Shown piece after piece: positions 55,852 through 64,000 of a DNA stretch of 64,000 nucleotides. A program made the position numbers and the translations under genes. The stretch comes from Microvirga subterranea. GTDB taxonomy: Bacteria; Pseudomonadota; Alphaproteobacteria; Rhizobiales; Beijerinckiaceae. Numbering within the stretch: the stretch's first letter is position 1; each line of letters begins with the position of its first letter. A model generated the notes under the pieces. It made no database searches, was not told the origin of the DNA, and worked only from the letters and a program-made list of their open reading frames with translations. The stretch covers positions 293,384 to 357,383 of the forward strand of contig NZ_QQBB01000004.1 in NCBI RefSeq assembly GCF_003350535.1, written 5' to 3'.

Positions 55852-55886
55852 GCAAAAAGTCGTCCCCCGGGACGAGCCGGGGGACG
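55852..55886 (-). terminator. Rho-independent-type terminator between the binding-protein and ATPase genes
   Basis: On the minus strand a perfect 10-bp GC-rich stem (55877-55886 with 55861-55870) and 6-base loop are followed by ACTTTTTGCG. It lies 21 bases after the binding-protein stop, so most transcripts probably end here and some read through into the ATPase and permease genes. Confidence 0.7.
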
Positions 55887-55906
55887 ATGAACATCGGGTG
55901 AGGCGA

Positions 55907-56980
55907 TTACGAGCCGGCCTTCAGGCGGTCGAGGATCTTGCCCTCGATCTCCTCGATGCCGGCCGGCACGGCCGGGTACCACTTGATGTTGTCGATGGCG
56001 GCCTTCGGGAAGCTTTCGGCGAACTGGTCCTTCAGCTTGCCCTGCATGAGCTTGTCGGCGCCGTTCGAGGCCGTGAAGTTGCCGGCGGAGGCGGCGACCT
56101 TCGCGGCGATCTCGGGCCGCATGTTGAAGTTGATCCACTTGTAGGCGGCGTCGTCATTGCGGCCCTTGGCGGGAATCGCGAAGGTGTCGACCCAGCCGAG
56201 CGCGCCGGACTTCGGAGCGATGAACTTGATGTCCGGGTTCTCGGAGTTGAGCTTCCAGCCGCCCGTGTCCCAGGCCATGGCGGCGACGATCTCGCCCGAG
56301 CGGATGGCGTTCAGGAGCTGGTCCTTGCCGTCCCAGAAGAACTTCACGTTCTTCTTGCACTCGGCGAGCTTCGCGCCGACCTTCTCCATCATGGCCGTGT
56401 AGGCCTTCGGGTCCTTGTAGGACGCGAAGGGATCCATGCCGTTGGCGAACGCGAAGGCGATGAGCGTCGGACGCTTGGCGCGGAAGCTCGCCTTGCCGGC
56501 GACGGCCTGGCTGCACAGGTCGTTGTAGTCGGCGACGGCGGGAGCCACCTTGGTGTTCACGATCAGGCCGTCGGTGCCCCAGATGTGGGGAACGCCGTAA
56601 ACCTTGCCGTCGATGGTGGTGTTCTTCTTCGTGGCCTCGAGCATCGAGCCGATGAAGAGATCGGACTTGAGCTTCGACAGGTCGAGCGGCTTGTAGATGC
56701 CGAATTCCGTCTGCGGGCCGGCGATGCGGTCCTGGCTCGGCTGGACGAGATCGAAGCCCGCGCCCTGAGTCGCACGCAGCTTCGAGATCATTTCCTCGTT
56801 GTTCGAGAGGGTGACCTCAACCTCGATGCCGGTTTCCTTGGTGAATTGCTGGATGACGTCTGCCGGTGCGTAATCAGCCCAGGTCAGGAGCCGCAGCTTC
56901 TCGGCGGCATGTGCCGTGCCTGCAACCATGAGTGCGGCAAGAGCCGTGGCCAGCTTCAGGCTGGCGCGTTTGGTCAACAT
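55907..56980 (-). CDS. Polyamine-type periplasmic substrate-binding protein (PotD-like)
   Basis: 357 residues with a Sec signal peptide (about 25 residues, ending THAAEK). LRLLTWADYAPADVIQQFTKETGIEV is the usual PotD/PotF opening, followed by YKPLDLSKL and GTDGLIVNT. GGAGG lies six bases before the ATG at 56980 and three before an ATG at 56983; I prefer the former. First gene of the operon; a TATAGT element lies about 70 bases upstream without a good -35. Confidence 0.9.
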   Translation of the reverse strand: MLTKRASLKLATALAALMVAGTAHAAEKLRLLTWADYAPADVIQQFTKETGIEVEVTLSNNEEMISKLRATQGAGFDLVQPSQDRIAGPQTEFGIYKPLDLSKLKSDLFIGSMLEATKKNTTIDGKVYGVPHIWGTDGLIVNTKVAPAVADYNDLCSQAVAGKASFRAKRPTLIAFAFANGMDPFASYKDPKAYTAMMEKVGAKLAECKKNVKFFWDGKDQLLNAIRSGEIVAAMAWDTGGWKLNSENPDIKFIAPKSGALGWVDTFAIPAKGRNDDAAYKWINFNMRPEIAAKVAASAGNFTASNGADKLMQGKLKDQFAESFPKAAIDNIKWYPAVPAGIEEIEGKILDRLKAGS

Positions 56981-57143
56981 CATATTCCTCCATTGTGGTC
57001 CGGGTTCGGCCCGTGTTCCCCAGTTGCAAAACTATATGACACTGCGACGACGCGCCACTGTTTTGCGATTGTGCACCAAGGGTCGTGAGCCGGCTCGGCA
57101 ATTCCGGAGGCGCGGCTGACATGACGGCTGCACCCGGCTATGA

Positions 57144-58125
<982 letters not shown>

Positions 58126-58155
58126 GGGATCGCTTCGACAGCCTATGCTTGCGGC

Positions 58156-58941
58156 CTACTTGGCGGTCCAGCCGCCATCCATCGACAGGTTCGCGCCGGT
58201 GATCTGGCTGGCCGCGTCGGAGCAGAGGAAGACGGCGGTGGCCGCGACCTGCTCGGGCGTGACGAACTGCTTGGTGGGCTGGGCCTCGAGCAGCACGTCG
58301 TTGATCACCTGCTCCTTGGTCAGCCCCCGCGCCTTCATGGTGTCGGGGATCTGCCTCTCGACGAGCGGCGTCCAGACGTAGCCGGGACTGATGCAGTTGA
58401 CCGTGATCCCGTTCCCGGCGACTTCGAGCGCCACAGTCTTGGTCAGGCCGGCGATGCCGTGCTTGGCCGCAACGTAGGCCGACTTGAACGGCGAGGCCAC
58501 GAGCGAGTGAGCCGAGGCCGTGTTGATGATGCGGCCCCAGCCGCGCTTCTTCATGCCGGGCACTGCGGCCTTGATGGCGTGGAACGCGGACGAGAGGTTG
58601 ATCGCGATGATCTGGTCCCATTTCTCGGCCGGGAAGTCCTCCACCGGCGACACGTGCTGGATGCCCGCGTTGTTGACCAGGATGTCGACGCCCCCGAAGG
58701 TCTCCTCGGCCTGACGGATCATCCCGGCGATCTGGTCCGGCTTCGACATGTCGGCGGGCGAGTAGATGGCCTTGACGCCGAACTCGCTCTCGATGCCGGC
58801 CCGGATCTTCTCGATCTCGTCCGCAGGTCCGAACCCGTTGATGACGACGTTCGCGCCCTCCTTCGCGAAGGCGAGGGCGATGGCGAGGCCGATGCCGCTG
58901 GTCGAGCCGGTGACGACGGCGGTCTTGGATTGCAGGGTCAT
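58156..58941 (-). CDS. bdhA: 3-hydroxybutyrate dehydrogenase
   Basis: 261-residue short-chain dehydrogenase: cofactor loop TGSTSGIG at 11-18, NNAG near 90, catalytic S143, Y156 and K160, and the BdhA-typical AGIQHVSPVEDFP and C-terminal SMDGGWTAK. It interconverts D-3-hydroxybutyrate and acetoacetate in polyhydroxybutyrate or ketone use. GGAG lies eight bases before the ATG at 58941; the longer frame to 58998 is not conserved. Confidence 0.92.
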   Translation of the reverse strand: MTLQSKTAVVTGSTSGIGLAIALAFAKEGANVVINGFGPADEIEKIRAGIESEFGVKAIYSPADMSKPDQIAGMIRQAEETFGGVDILVNNAGIQHVSPVEDFPAEKWDQIIAINLSSAFHAIKAAVPGMKKRGWGRIINTASAHSLVASPFKSAYVAAKHGIAGLTKTVALEVAGNGITVNCISPGYVWTPLVERQIPDTMKARGLTKEQVINDVLLEAQPTKQFVTPEQVAATAVFLCSDAASQITGANLSMDGGWTAK

Positions 58942-59159
58942 GAAATGCTCCGGATATGCCTCAAGGTTGGGCACCGATCGATGGATCTGACATAGCATGA
59001 TGCGCGGAACGAGGGTAAACCCACCTTAGGCGCAGGGAAAAGGGTGGCTTCGGTCCGCTCATGCCATGGATGCATGCCCTCCCTTGTCCTCCTGCCGTTG
59101 CGGGATCCTGGCCGATGTGGAAAGGCCGTGACCAAGTGAGACATGACCAACGAGGCATC

Positions 59160-59879
59160 GTGAGCACACCGAGAGTCCTTGCCTGCGGCGACGGAGCCCT
59201 GTCCGTGGAATTCGGCGATACGGTCGATCCGGATCTCAACGGCAAGGTGCTCGCGCTCGACGAGATCCTGCGGGAGCGGGCTCCTGCCGGCCTGCTCGAG
59301 ACCGTTCCGACCTACCGCTCGCTCTTGGTGCAGTTCGATCCCACCGTGACGGATTTCGACGCCCTCGCGGGCCTTCTCGCCCGCGAGGCCGAAAGACTCG
59401 CGCCCCAGGCTTCGGCCGGAAGGCGCTGGAGCGTCCCCGTGCTCTATGGGGACCCGTACGGCATTGATCTTGACGAGATCGCCGACAGGCACGGGCTGAC
59501 GGTCCGCCAGGTCATCGACCTCCATGCGGGCGCCATCTACCGCGTCTACATGATCGGCTTCCTGCCGGGCTTCGCCTATCTCGGGGGCCTCGACCCGAAG
59601 CTCGTCACCCCGCGCCGCACACAGCCGCGTGCGAAGATCCCGAGCGGCTCAATCATCATCGGCGGCGCCCAGGCGGCGGTCGGCTCCATCGAATGCCCGA
59701 GCGGCTGGCATATCTTGGGCCGCACGCCGGTCCGCAGCTACGCGCCGGAGCGCGACCCGGCCTTCCTGCTCGCCGCCGGCGACGAGGTGGTGTTCGCGCC
59801 CATCGACGCCTCCCGCTGGGACGCGATGGAAAGGGCCGCTCTCGCAGGCGAACCCGTAGCCGAGGAGGTCAGCCGATGA
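59160..59879 (+). CDS. pxpB: 5-oxoprolinase subunit PxpB (KipI-like)
   Basis: 239 residues. PxpB with PxpA and PxpC forms the ATP-dependent bacterial 5-oxoprolinase that opens pyroglutamate to glutamate. Family phrases VPVLYGDPYGIDLDEIA, MIGFLPGFAYLGGLD and SIECPSGWHILGRTP are present. GTG at 59160 with GAGG four bases upstream is preferred to longer starts. Overlaps pxpC by four bases. No pxpA (LamB/YcsF family) gene is present in the window. Confidence 0.92.
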   Translation: MSTPRVLACGDGALSVEFGDTVDPDLNGKVLALDEILRERAPAGLLETVPTYRSLLVQFDPTVTDFDALAGLLAREAERLAPQASAGRRWSVPVLYGDPYGIDLDEIADRHGLTVRQVIDLHAGAIYRVYMIGFLPGFAYLGGLDPKLVTPRRTQPRAKIPSGSIIIGGAQAAVGSIECPSGWHILGRTPVRSYAPERDPAFLLAAGDEVVFAPIDASRWDAMERAALAGEPVAEEVSR

Positions 59880-60889
59880 TCAGCCTCGAGGTCAAGGCCT
59901 GCGGCCCGATGACGAGCCTCCAGGACCACGGGCGCGCCGGTTACCAGCGTTTCGGCGTCTCGCCCTCCGGCGCGATGGACTTCCGCTCCCTCGCGGCCGC
60001 CAATGCGCTGGTGGGCAACCCTCCGGACACGGCCGGGATCGAGTTCGTCAATCTCGGCGGCGCCTTCACCTGCGCGGGTGGGGACCTCGGCATCGCGCTG
60101 GTCGGCGCCGAATGCGCCCTGACCATCGACGGCGCGCAGATCCCGGCGCAGACTTCGGTCATCCTGAAGGAGGGGCAGACCGCGCAGGTCGGCCATGCCC
60201 GGTCCGGCACCTTCGCGTATCTCGCGGTCGCCGGAGGCTTCTCGGTGGAGCCGCAGCTCGGCAGCCTGTCGTTCCATCTGCGGTCACGCCTCGGCGGGCT
60301 GAACGGCTCGCCGCTCAAGGCGGGTGACCGCCTTCCCTGCGATGCGGGCGCGCAGGCGGGCGAGCCGATGCACCTGCCGCTCGACCTTCGCGGCGGCGAG
60401 GACCCGATCCGGGTGATGCTCGGTCCGCAGGACGATTACTTCACGCCGGACGCGATCGAGACTTTCCTGTCGGAGGAGTTCACGGTCAGCCCGCAGGCGG
60501 ACCGCATGGGCTTCCAGCTCACCGGCCCCCGCATCGAGCACGCCAAGGGGTTCAACATCGTGTCCGACGGGATTGTGACCGGACACATCCAGATCCCGGG
60601 CAGCGGCCATCCGATCGTTCTCATGCGCGACCGGCAGACGGCAGGCGGATATCCGAAGATCGCCACCGTTATCGGCGCGGATCTCGACCGTTTCGCGCAG
60701 CTCCGCCCGGGCTCGCCCGTCCGCTTCAGGGCCGTTGACCGGGCCGAGGCCGTGGCGGCCGCACGCGCATACCGGGACTGGATCGCGGCCCTGCCCGAGG
60801 CTCTCATGCCCGTCCGCTTCGACCTCACGACCGAGCATCTGCTCAGCGTCAACCTGATCGGCGGCGCGGTGGACGCCCTGTCGCGGTAA
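59876..60889 (+). CDS. pxpC: 5-oxoprolinase subunit PxpC (KipA-like, biotin-dependent carboxylase-like domain)
   Basis: 337 residues starting MISLEVKACGPMTSLQDHGR; the stretch YQRFGVSPSGAMD and IVSDGIVTGHIQIPGSGHPIVLMRDRQTAGGYPK are diagnostic. Partner of PxpB. Starts inside the pxpB stop (ATGA). Confidence 0.93.
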   Translation: MISLEVKACGPMTSLQDHGRAGYQRFGVSPSGAMDFRSLAAANALVGNPPDTAGIEFVNLGGAFTCAGGDLGIALVGAECALTIDGAQIPAQTSVILKEGQTAQVGHARSGTFAYLAVAGGFSVEPQLGSLSFHLRSRLGGLNGSPLKAGDRLPCDAGAQAGEPMHLPLDLRGGEDPIRVMLGPQDDYFTPDAIETFLSEEFTVSPQADRMGFQLTGPRIEHAKGFNIVSDGIVTGHIQIPGSGHPIVLMRDRQTAGGYPKIATVIGADLDRFAQLRPGSPVRFRAVDRAEAVAAARAYRDWIAALPEALMPVRFDLTTEHLLSVNLIGGAVDALSR

Positions 60890-61010
60890 GCCGCGCCGGG
60901 CGCCTGCTCGCGGGAAAATCAGCGCATCCGTCAAGGAACTGCAATATAACTGTCATCATCCCGTTCCATGGAACAGGAGCCTCTGCCACACTCCTTTGGA
61001 ATGGATCCTC

Positions 61011-61418
61011 ATGGCGAAGAAGAAAGCGAAGTCACAAACGGACGTTCTCGGCTTCAAGCTCCCCAAGAGCCTGCGGAAGGCCGGCTGGCTCGACGACCTG
61101 CTGCGATCGGAGATCGGCCGGACGATCCTGGCCGAAGCCCTCGTGGCGGCCGCCGGGGCGGCGGCCGCGGCCCTGGCCCGTTATGGAGCGGAATCCGAGA
61201 CGGGCGCGAAGGTCAGGAAGGCGGCGATCAGGACCGGATCGGATGCGGCATCGGCCACGAAGGATGTTGTCGGTGCAGTGGTCAATACCGGCATCGCCGC
61301 CGTGTCCGCCGTGGCGCAGGACCTGTTGTCCCCGACACCGGACGGCAAGTCCCAGGAGCAGCCCAAGCGTGCCCGCAAGCCGCGGCAGGCAAAGGGCACG
61401 ACGGCCTCCGAGAGCTGA
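61011..61418 (+). CDS. Ala-rich hypothetical protein with basic, histone-like tail
   Basis: 135 residues. The N-terminus is lysine-rich (MAKKKAKSQ), followed by KLPKSLRKAGWLDDLLRSE and an Ala-rich helical stretch (about 45-60) that may lie in or on a membrane; the end is basic (PKRARKPRQAKG). I know similar unnamed proteins in rhizobia but no function. An in-frame start at 60996 adds five residues. It could bind nucleic acid or associate with granules; both are guesses. Single gene before a bidirectional hairpin. Confidence 0.7.
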   Translation: MAKKKAKSQTDVLGFKLPKSLRKAGWLDDLLRSEIGRTILAEALVAAAGAAAAALARYGAESETGAKVRKAAIRTGSDAASATKDVVGAVVNTGIAAVSAVAQDLLSPTPDGKSQEQPKRARKPRQAKGTTASES

Positions 61419-61467
61419 GACCGCGACGGAGCGCACCGGAGCGCGACGCCTGCTGTATCGCAAACAG

Positions 61468-61491
61468 AAGGGCGGCCGAGAGGCCGCCCTT
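61468..61491. terminator. Bidirectional hairpin terminator
   Basis: A perfect 10-bp stem (61468-61477 with 61482-61491) with a GAGA loop lies between the convergent hypothetical and PhoX genes. The plus-strand tail TCGCATTT is only weakly T-rich. Confidence 0.65.
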
Positions 61492-61511
61492 CGCATTTCC
61501 GCCCATCGGGG

Positions 61512-63479
61512 TCAGGCGATCTTGCCGCCGCCCTGCTTGGTGACAACGAGGACCGAGGGGCGCGGCGGCATGCCGTCCTTGAAGTCGGGCCAGCGCGTCG
61601 CCGGGGTCTCGAAGGTGGCAGGCGTGCCCTCCTCCGCTTCGCCGGGATGCTGGACCGCGAGGAAGAGGGTCTCGTCGTTGGGAGTGAAAAAGGGCCCGCA
61701 CATCTCGGCGCCGACGGGAACGCGGAAGAAGTGCCGCGAAGTGCCGCGCATCTCGCCTTCGGTCTCGAGCGCCCAGAGCCCGTCCGCGCGGCCGGTCGCC
61801 TTGGCGTTGTTGCCGTCGGTGGAGATCCACAGGCGGCCCTGGCTGTCGATGGCGCAGTTGTCGGGCATGCCGAACCAGCCGTTCTTGGTGGTTTCCGACG
61901 AGAACGTCGCTCCGACGGACGCCACCGACGGGTCGCCGCACTTCACCAGCACCTCCCAGGCGAAGGCCGTCGCCGCATGATCGCCGCCCTGCGGCACCAT
62001 CTCGACGATGTGCCCGAACGCGTTGTTGGCGCGCGGGTTCGCGGCGTCGACCTGCTCTTCCTTGCGGCGGGTGTTGTTCGTCAGCATGACGTAGACGCGA
62101 CCGGTCTGCGGATTGGCCTCGATGTCCTCGGGACGGTCCATCTTGGTGGCGCCGACGAGATCGGCCGCGCGGCGCGTCTCGACGAGGACGTCGGCCTGGC
62201 TCTTGAAGCCGTTCGCCTCCGTCAGCGGTCCCTTGCCCTGCACGAGCGGCAGCCACTGGCCCGAACCGTCCGCGTTGTACTTGGCGACGTAGAGCGTGCC
62301 CTCGTCCAGCAGGCCGAAATTGGCCGCGCGGTTCTGCGGGTCGACCTTGCCGGCGGTGACGAACTTGTAGACGTAGTCGAAGCGCTCGTCGTCGCCGAGA
62401 TAGATCACATAGCGGCCGTCCTGGTTGGTGATGCCGGCCGCGCCCTCGTGCTTCGTGCGGCCGAGCGCCGTGCGCTTCTTCGGCACGAAGTTCGGGTCGA
62501 ACGGATCGATCTCGACCACCCAGCCGAAGCGGTTGGGCTCGTTGGGCTCCTTGGCGAGGTCGAAGCGGTCGTGGAACCTGCCCCAGGCATAGGCCGGCGA
62601 GCCGAGGCCGTAGCGCTTGTAGTTCTTCGCCTCCGGATGGTCGTCCGCGACCTTGCCCCAGAAGTAGCCGTTGAAGTTCTCCTCGCAGCTCAGCCACGTG
62701 CCCCACGGCGTGACGCCTCCGGCGCAGTTGTTGATCATGCCGCCGACCTTGCGGCCACTCGGATCGGCGGCGGTCTTCATGCGGTCGTGGCCGGCGGCCG
62801 GACCGGTGATGTCCATCGGGGTCTCGGCCGTGATGCGGCGCGTGTACTTCGAATCCCTCACCACCTCCCAGCGGCCGTCGCGGCGCCGGATCTCGACCAC
62901 CGCGCCACCATGAGCCGCCATCTCGATGTCGACGAGGTCCTTGGTCATCTTCGAGAAGTTGATGTCCTTGGCATCCTGCACGCCGACGCCCGGGAACATC
63001 AGCTCCTCGTTGGTGTATTCGTGGTTCACCACGAGAAGGCCGTGGTCGCTCGAGCCGTCGATCGGGATGTAGCCCACGAAGTCGCTGTTGTAGCCGAACT
63101 GGCGCCGCTGCTTCTCGGCCGTCTGCGACGCTGGGTCGAATTCCGGCGTATCGGGGAAGAGCGGATCGCCCCAGCGCAGCAGGATCTGCGCGTCGTAGCC
63201 TTCGGCGACGTGGTGGGTCTGATCGACGCCCGCCTCGATTTCCTTGAAGTCGAAAGACGGACTCAGGCCCTTCTTGGCCGGCTGCTCGTTCGCCGCGAGC
63301 GCGCGCTGGCCGAGGGTGGCCGAGATGGCCGCGACGGCAAGCGACCCGCGCAGAAGGTCGCGACGGTTGAACCGGGCGGCGATGATCTCGCCCATCGTGA
63401 GGTTCGCCGTCGGGTTGTTGCCGGCGTCGCCTGAATCTTCGAGCTCGCTTGCACGAAGGCGGGTCGTGTTCTCGTCCAT
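61512..63479 (-). CDS. PhoX-family phosphatase (DUF839), Tat-exported
   Basis: 655 residues. A 38-residue N-terminal segment precedes a twin-arginine signal (FNRRDLLRGS at 37-46, cleavage near ALA at 63), so the folded enzyme is sent to the periplasm. The mature part has the PhoX/DUF839 blocks: GYIPIDGSSDHGLLVVNHEYTNEE-type opening, NNCAGGVTPWGTWLSCEEN and DNCAIDSQGRLWISTDG. Known PhoX enzymes are calcium/iron-dependent alkaline phosphatases. A Pho-box-like sequence upstream fits phosphate control. Confidence 0.88.
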   Translation of the reverse strand: MDENTTRLRASELEDSGDAGNNPTANLTMGEIIAARFNRRDLLRGSLAVAAISATLGQRALAANEQPAKKGLSPSFDFKEIEAGVDQTHHVAEGYDAQILLRWGDPLFPDTPEFDPASQTAEKQRRQFGYNSDFVGYIPIDGSSDHGLLVVNHEYTNEELMFPGVGVQDAKDINFSKMTKDLVDIEMAAHGGAVVEIRRRDGRWEVVRDSKYTRRITAETPMDITGPAAGHDRMKTAADPSGRKVGGMINNCAGGVTPWGTWLSCEENFNGYFWGKVADDHPEAKNYKRYGLGSPAYAWGRFHDRFDLAKEPNEPNRFGWVVEIDPFDPNFVPKKRTALGRTKHEGAAGITNQDGRYVIYLGDDERFDYVYKFVTAGKVDPQNRAANFGLLDEGTLYVAKYNADGSGQWLPLVQGKGPLTEANGFKSQADVLVETRRAADLVGATKMDRPEDIEANPQTGRVYVMLTNNTRRKEEQVDAANPRANNAFGHIVEMVPQGGDHAATAFAWEVLVKCGDPSVASVGATFSSETTKNGWFGMPDNCAIDSQGRLWISTDGNNAKATGRADGLWALETEGEMRGTSRHFFRVPVGAEMCGPFFTPNDETLFLAVQHPGEAEEGTPATFETPATRWPDFKDGMPPRPSVLVVTKQGGGKIA

Positions 63480-63525
63480 ATCCGCTTCTCCCTTTTTGGG
63501 TTCGGGAGCGGTCTAGAACGGTTCC

Positions 63526-63543
63526 ATGTAGGGTTCATGACAG
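63526..63543 (-). promoter_or_regulatory. Probable Pho box upstream of the PhoX gene
   Basis: On the minus strand CTGTCAT (63537-63543) is followed by GAAC and CCTACAT (63526-63532), matching the PhoB pattern of two CTGTCAT repeats four bases apart: the first repeat is perfect, the second agrees at four of seven positions. It lies about 47 bases before the start codon. Confidence 0.5.
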
Positions 63544-63582
63544 CACACGGCGTCCACCGGGTGGACACCATGCGCTGTCATG
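63536..63582. repeat. Near-perfect 23-bp palindrome between glcB and the PhoX gene
   Basis: Arms 63536-63558 and 63560-63582 match at 20 of 23 positions around a single central base; the mismatches are all transitions, so the RNA could still pair through G-U. Each outer end reads CATGACAG/CTGTCATG. It may be the end of the glcB transcript, an operator, or both. Confidence 0.65.
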
Positions 63583-63609
63583 CGGGTCGAATCCGCGCCA
63601 TCGGGATCG

Positions 63610-64000
63610 TCAGCGCGTGCGGACGCCGCTCTCCTCGGCGCGGTCCGGCGCGCCGGCGGACTTCGCCTCGCGGCGACGCTCGTGCAGGATCCATTCGGTG
63701 TAGCCGTTGGGCTGCTCGCGTCCCTTGAACACCAGGTCGCACGCCGCCCGGAAGGCAGGGCCGTCGAAGGCCGGAGCCATCGGGCGGTAGAGCGGATCGC
63801 CGGCGTTCTGCCGGTCCACGACTTCGGCCATCCGGCGCAGCGTCCGCATCACCTGGTCTTCGGTCACGATGCCATGGCGCAGCCAGTTGGCGATGTGCTG
63901 GCTCGAGATGCGCAGGGTCGCGCGATCCTCCATCAGCCCCACGTCGTGGATGTCCGGCACCTTGGAGCATCCGACGCCCTGGTCGACCCAGCGCACCACG
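63610..64000 (-). CDS. glcB: Malate synthase G, C-terminal part (cut by window edge)
   Basis: The last 129 codons of a gene that continues past base 64000. [35 protein letters not shown] and [15 protein letters not shown] match the C-terminal domain of malate synthase G almost word for word, including the Cys and Asp positions around the active site ([16 protein letters not shown]). It condenses glyoxylate with acetyl-CoA to malate. The ending is Arg/Glu-rich. Confidence 0.94.
   Translation of the reverse strand, partial: VVRWVDQGVGCSKVPDIHDVGLMEDRATLRISSQHIANWLRHGIVTEDQVMRTLRRMAEVVDRQNAGDPLYRPMAPAFDGPAFRAACDLVFKGREQPNGYTEWILHERRREAKSAGAPDRAEESGVRTR

Overview
The window is a GC-rich, densely coding chromosomal segment of an alphaproteobacterium, most likely of the Rhizobiales (Hyphomicrobiales); a Methylobacteriaceae/Microvirga-like source is my inference from overall gene content. 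Supporting signs are the dnaX-ebfC-recR block, an alpha-type DnaX lacking the zinc cysteines, a membrane-anchored CycM-type cytochrome c, an Hsp20-DUF1150 pair, and a PheA whose ACT domain carries ESYM where ESRP is usual. I see no CRISPR array, prophage, IS element, tRNA or rRNA.

Layout. 1-3.4 kb: partial TauE/SafE gene, recR, ebfC, dnaX and the SRP RNA (ffs) with its promoter, all on the minus strand. 3.4-7.7 kb: HIT protein and nudC, then pheA, kdsB and a GNAT gene, then a CycM-like cytochrome with a clear terminator. 7.8-15.9 kb: a yej-type peptide importer operon with two tandem substrate-binding proteins and a DUF4260 gene. 15.9-17 kb: a His-rich CDF metal exporter. 17-26 kb (plus): deoB, then URC1-like, URC4-like (DUF1688) and upp, i.e. 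a bacterial version of the URC uracil-degradation set, followed by a DgoK-like kinase, leucyl aminopeptidase, MarR regulator, NlpC/P60 peptidase and a TauE/SafE permease. 26-35.4 kb (minus): a ten-gene nucleoside operon comprising a BMP binding protein, ABC ATPase, VOC protein, two permeases, cdd, punA, deoC, deoA and a GhrA-like reductase. Together the 17-35 kb block can import nucleosides, split them into bases and (deoxy)ribose phosphates, and apparently break down uracil.

35.5-46.5 kb: a MoeB-like protein; the translation block infC-rpmI-rplT-pheS-[DUF559 nuclease]-pheT, in which infC starts at an AUU codon and a terminator-like hairpin precedes rpmI; a GT4 glycosyltransferase; an ABHD10-like hydrolase; DUF1150 and Hsp20; and argH. 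46.7-53 kb: a Dpp-type dipeptide importer with an M19 dipeptidase. 53-57 kb (minus): a PotABCD-type polyamine importer with a terminator-like hairpin between its binding-protein and ATPase genes. 57-64 kb: proline iminopeptidase, 3-hydroxybutyrate dehydrogenase, PxpB/PxpC, an Ala-rich protein with a basic tail, a Tat-exported PhoX-family phosphatase preceded by a Pho-box-like site and a long palindrome, and the C-terminal part of malate synthase G.

Regulatory structure recurs. Several convergent gene pairs end in perfect hairpins lying on or next to the stop codons, and the two minus-strand importer operons carry hairpins just after the binding-protein gene. No gene-free stretch exceeds 300 bases; the longest gap is the divergent kdsB/cytochrome c spacer (6899-7182), where I see no reliable motif.
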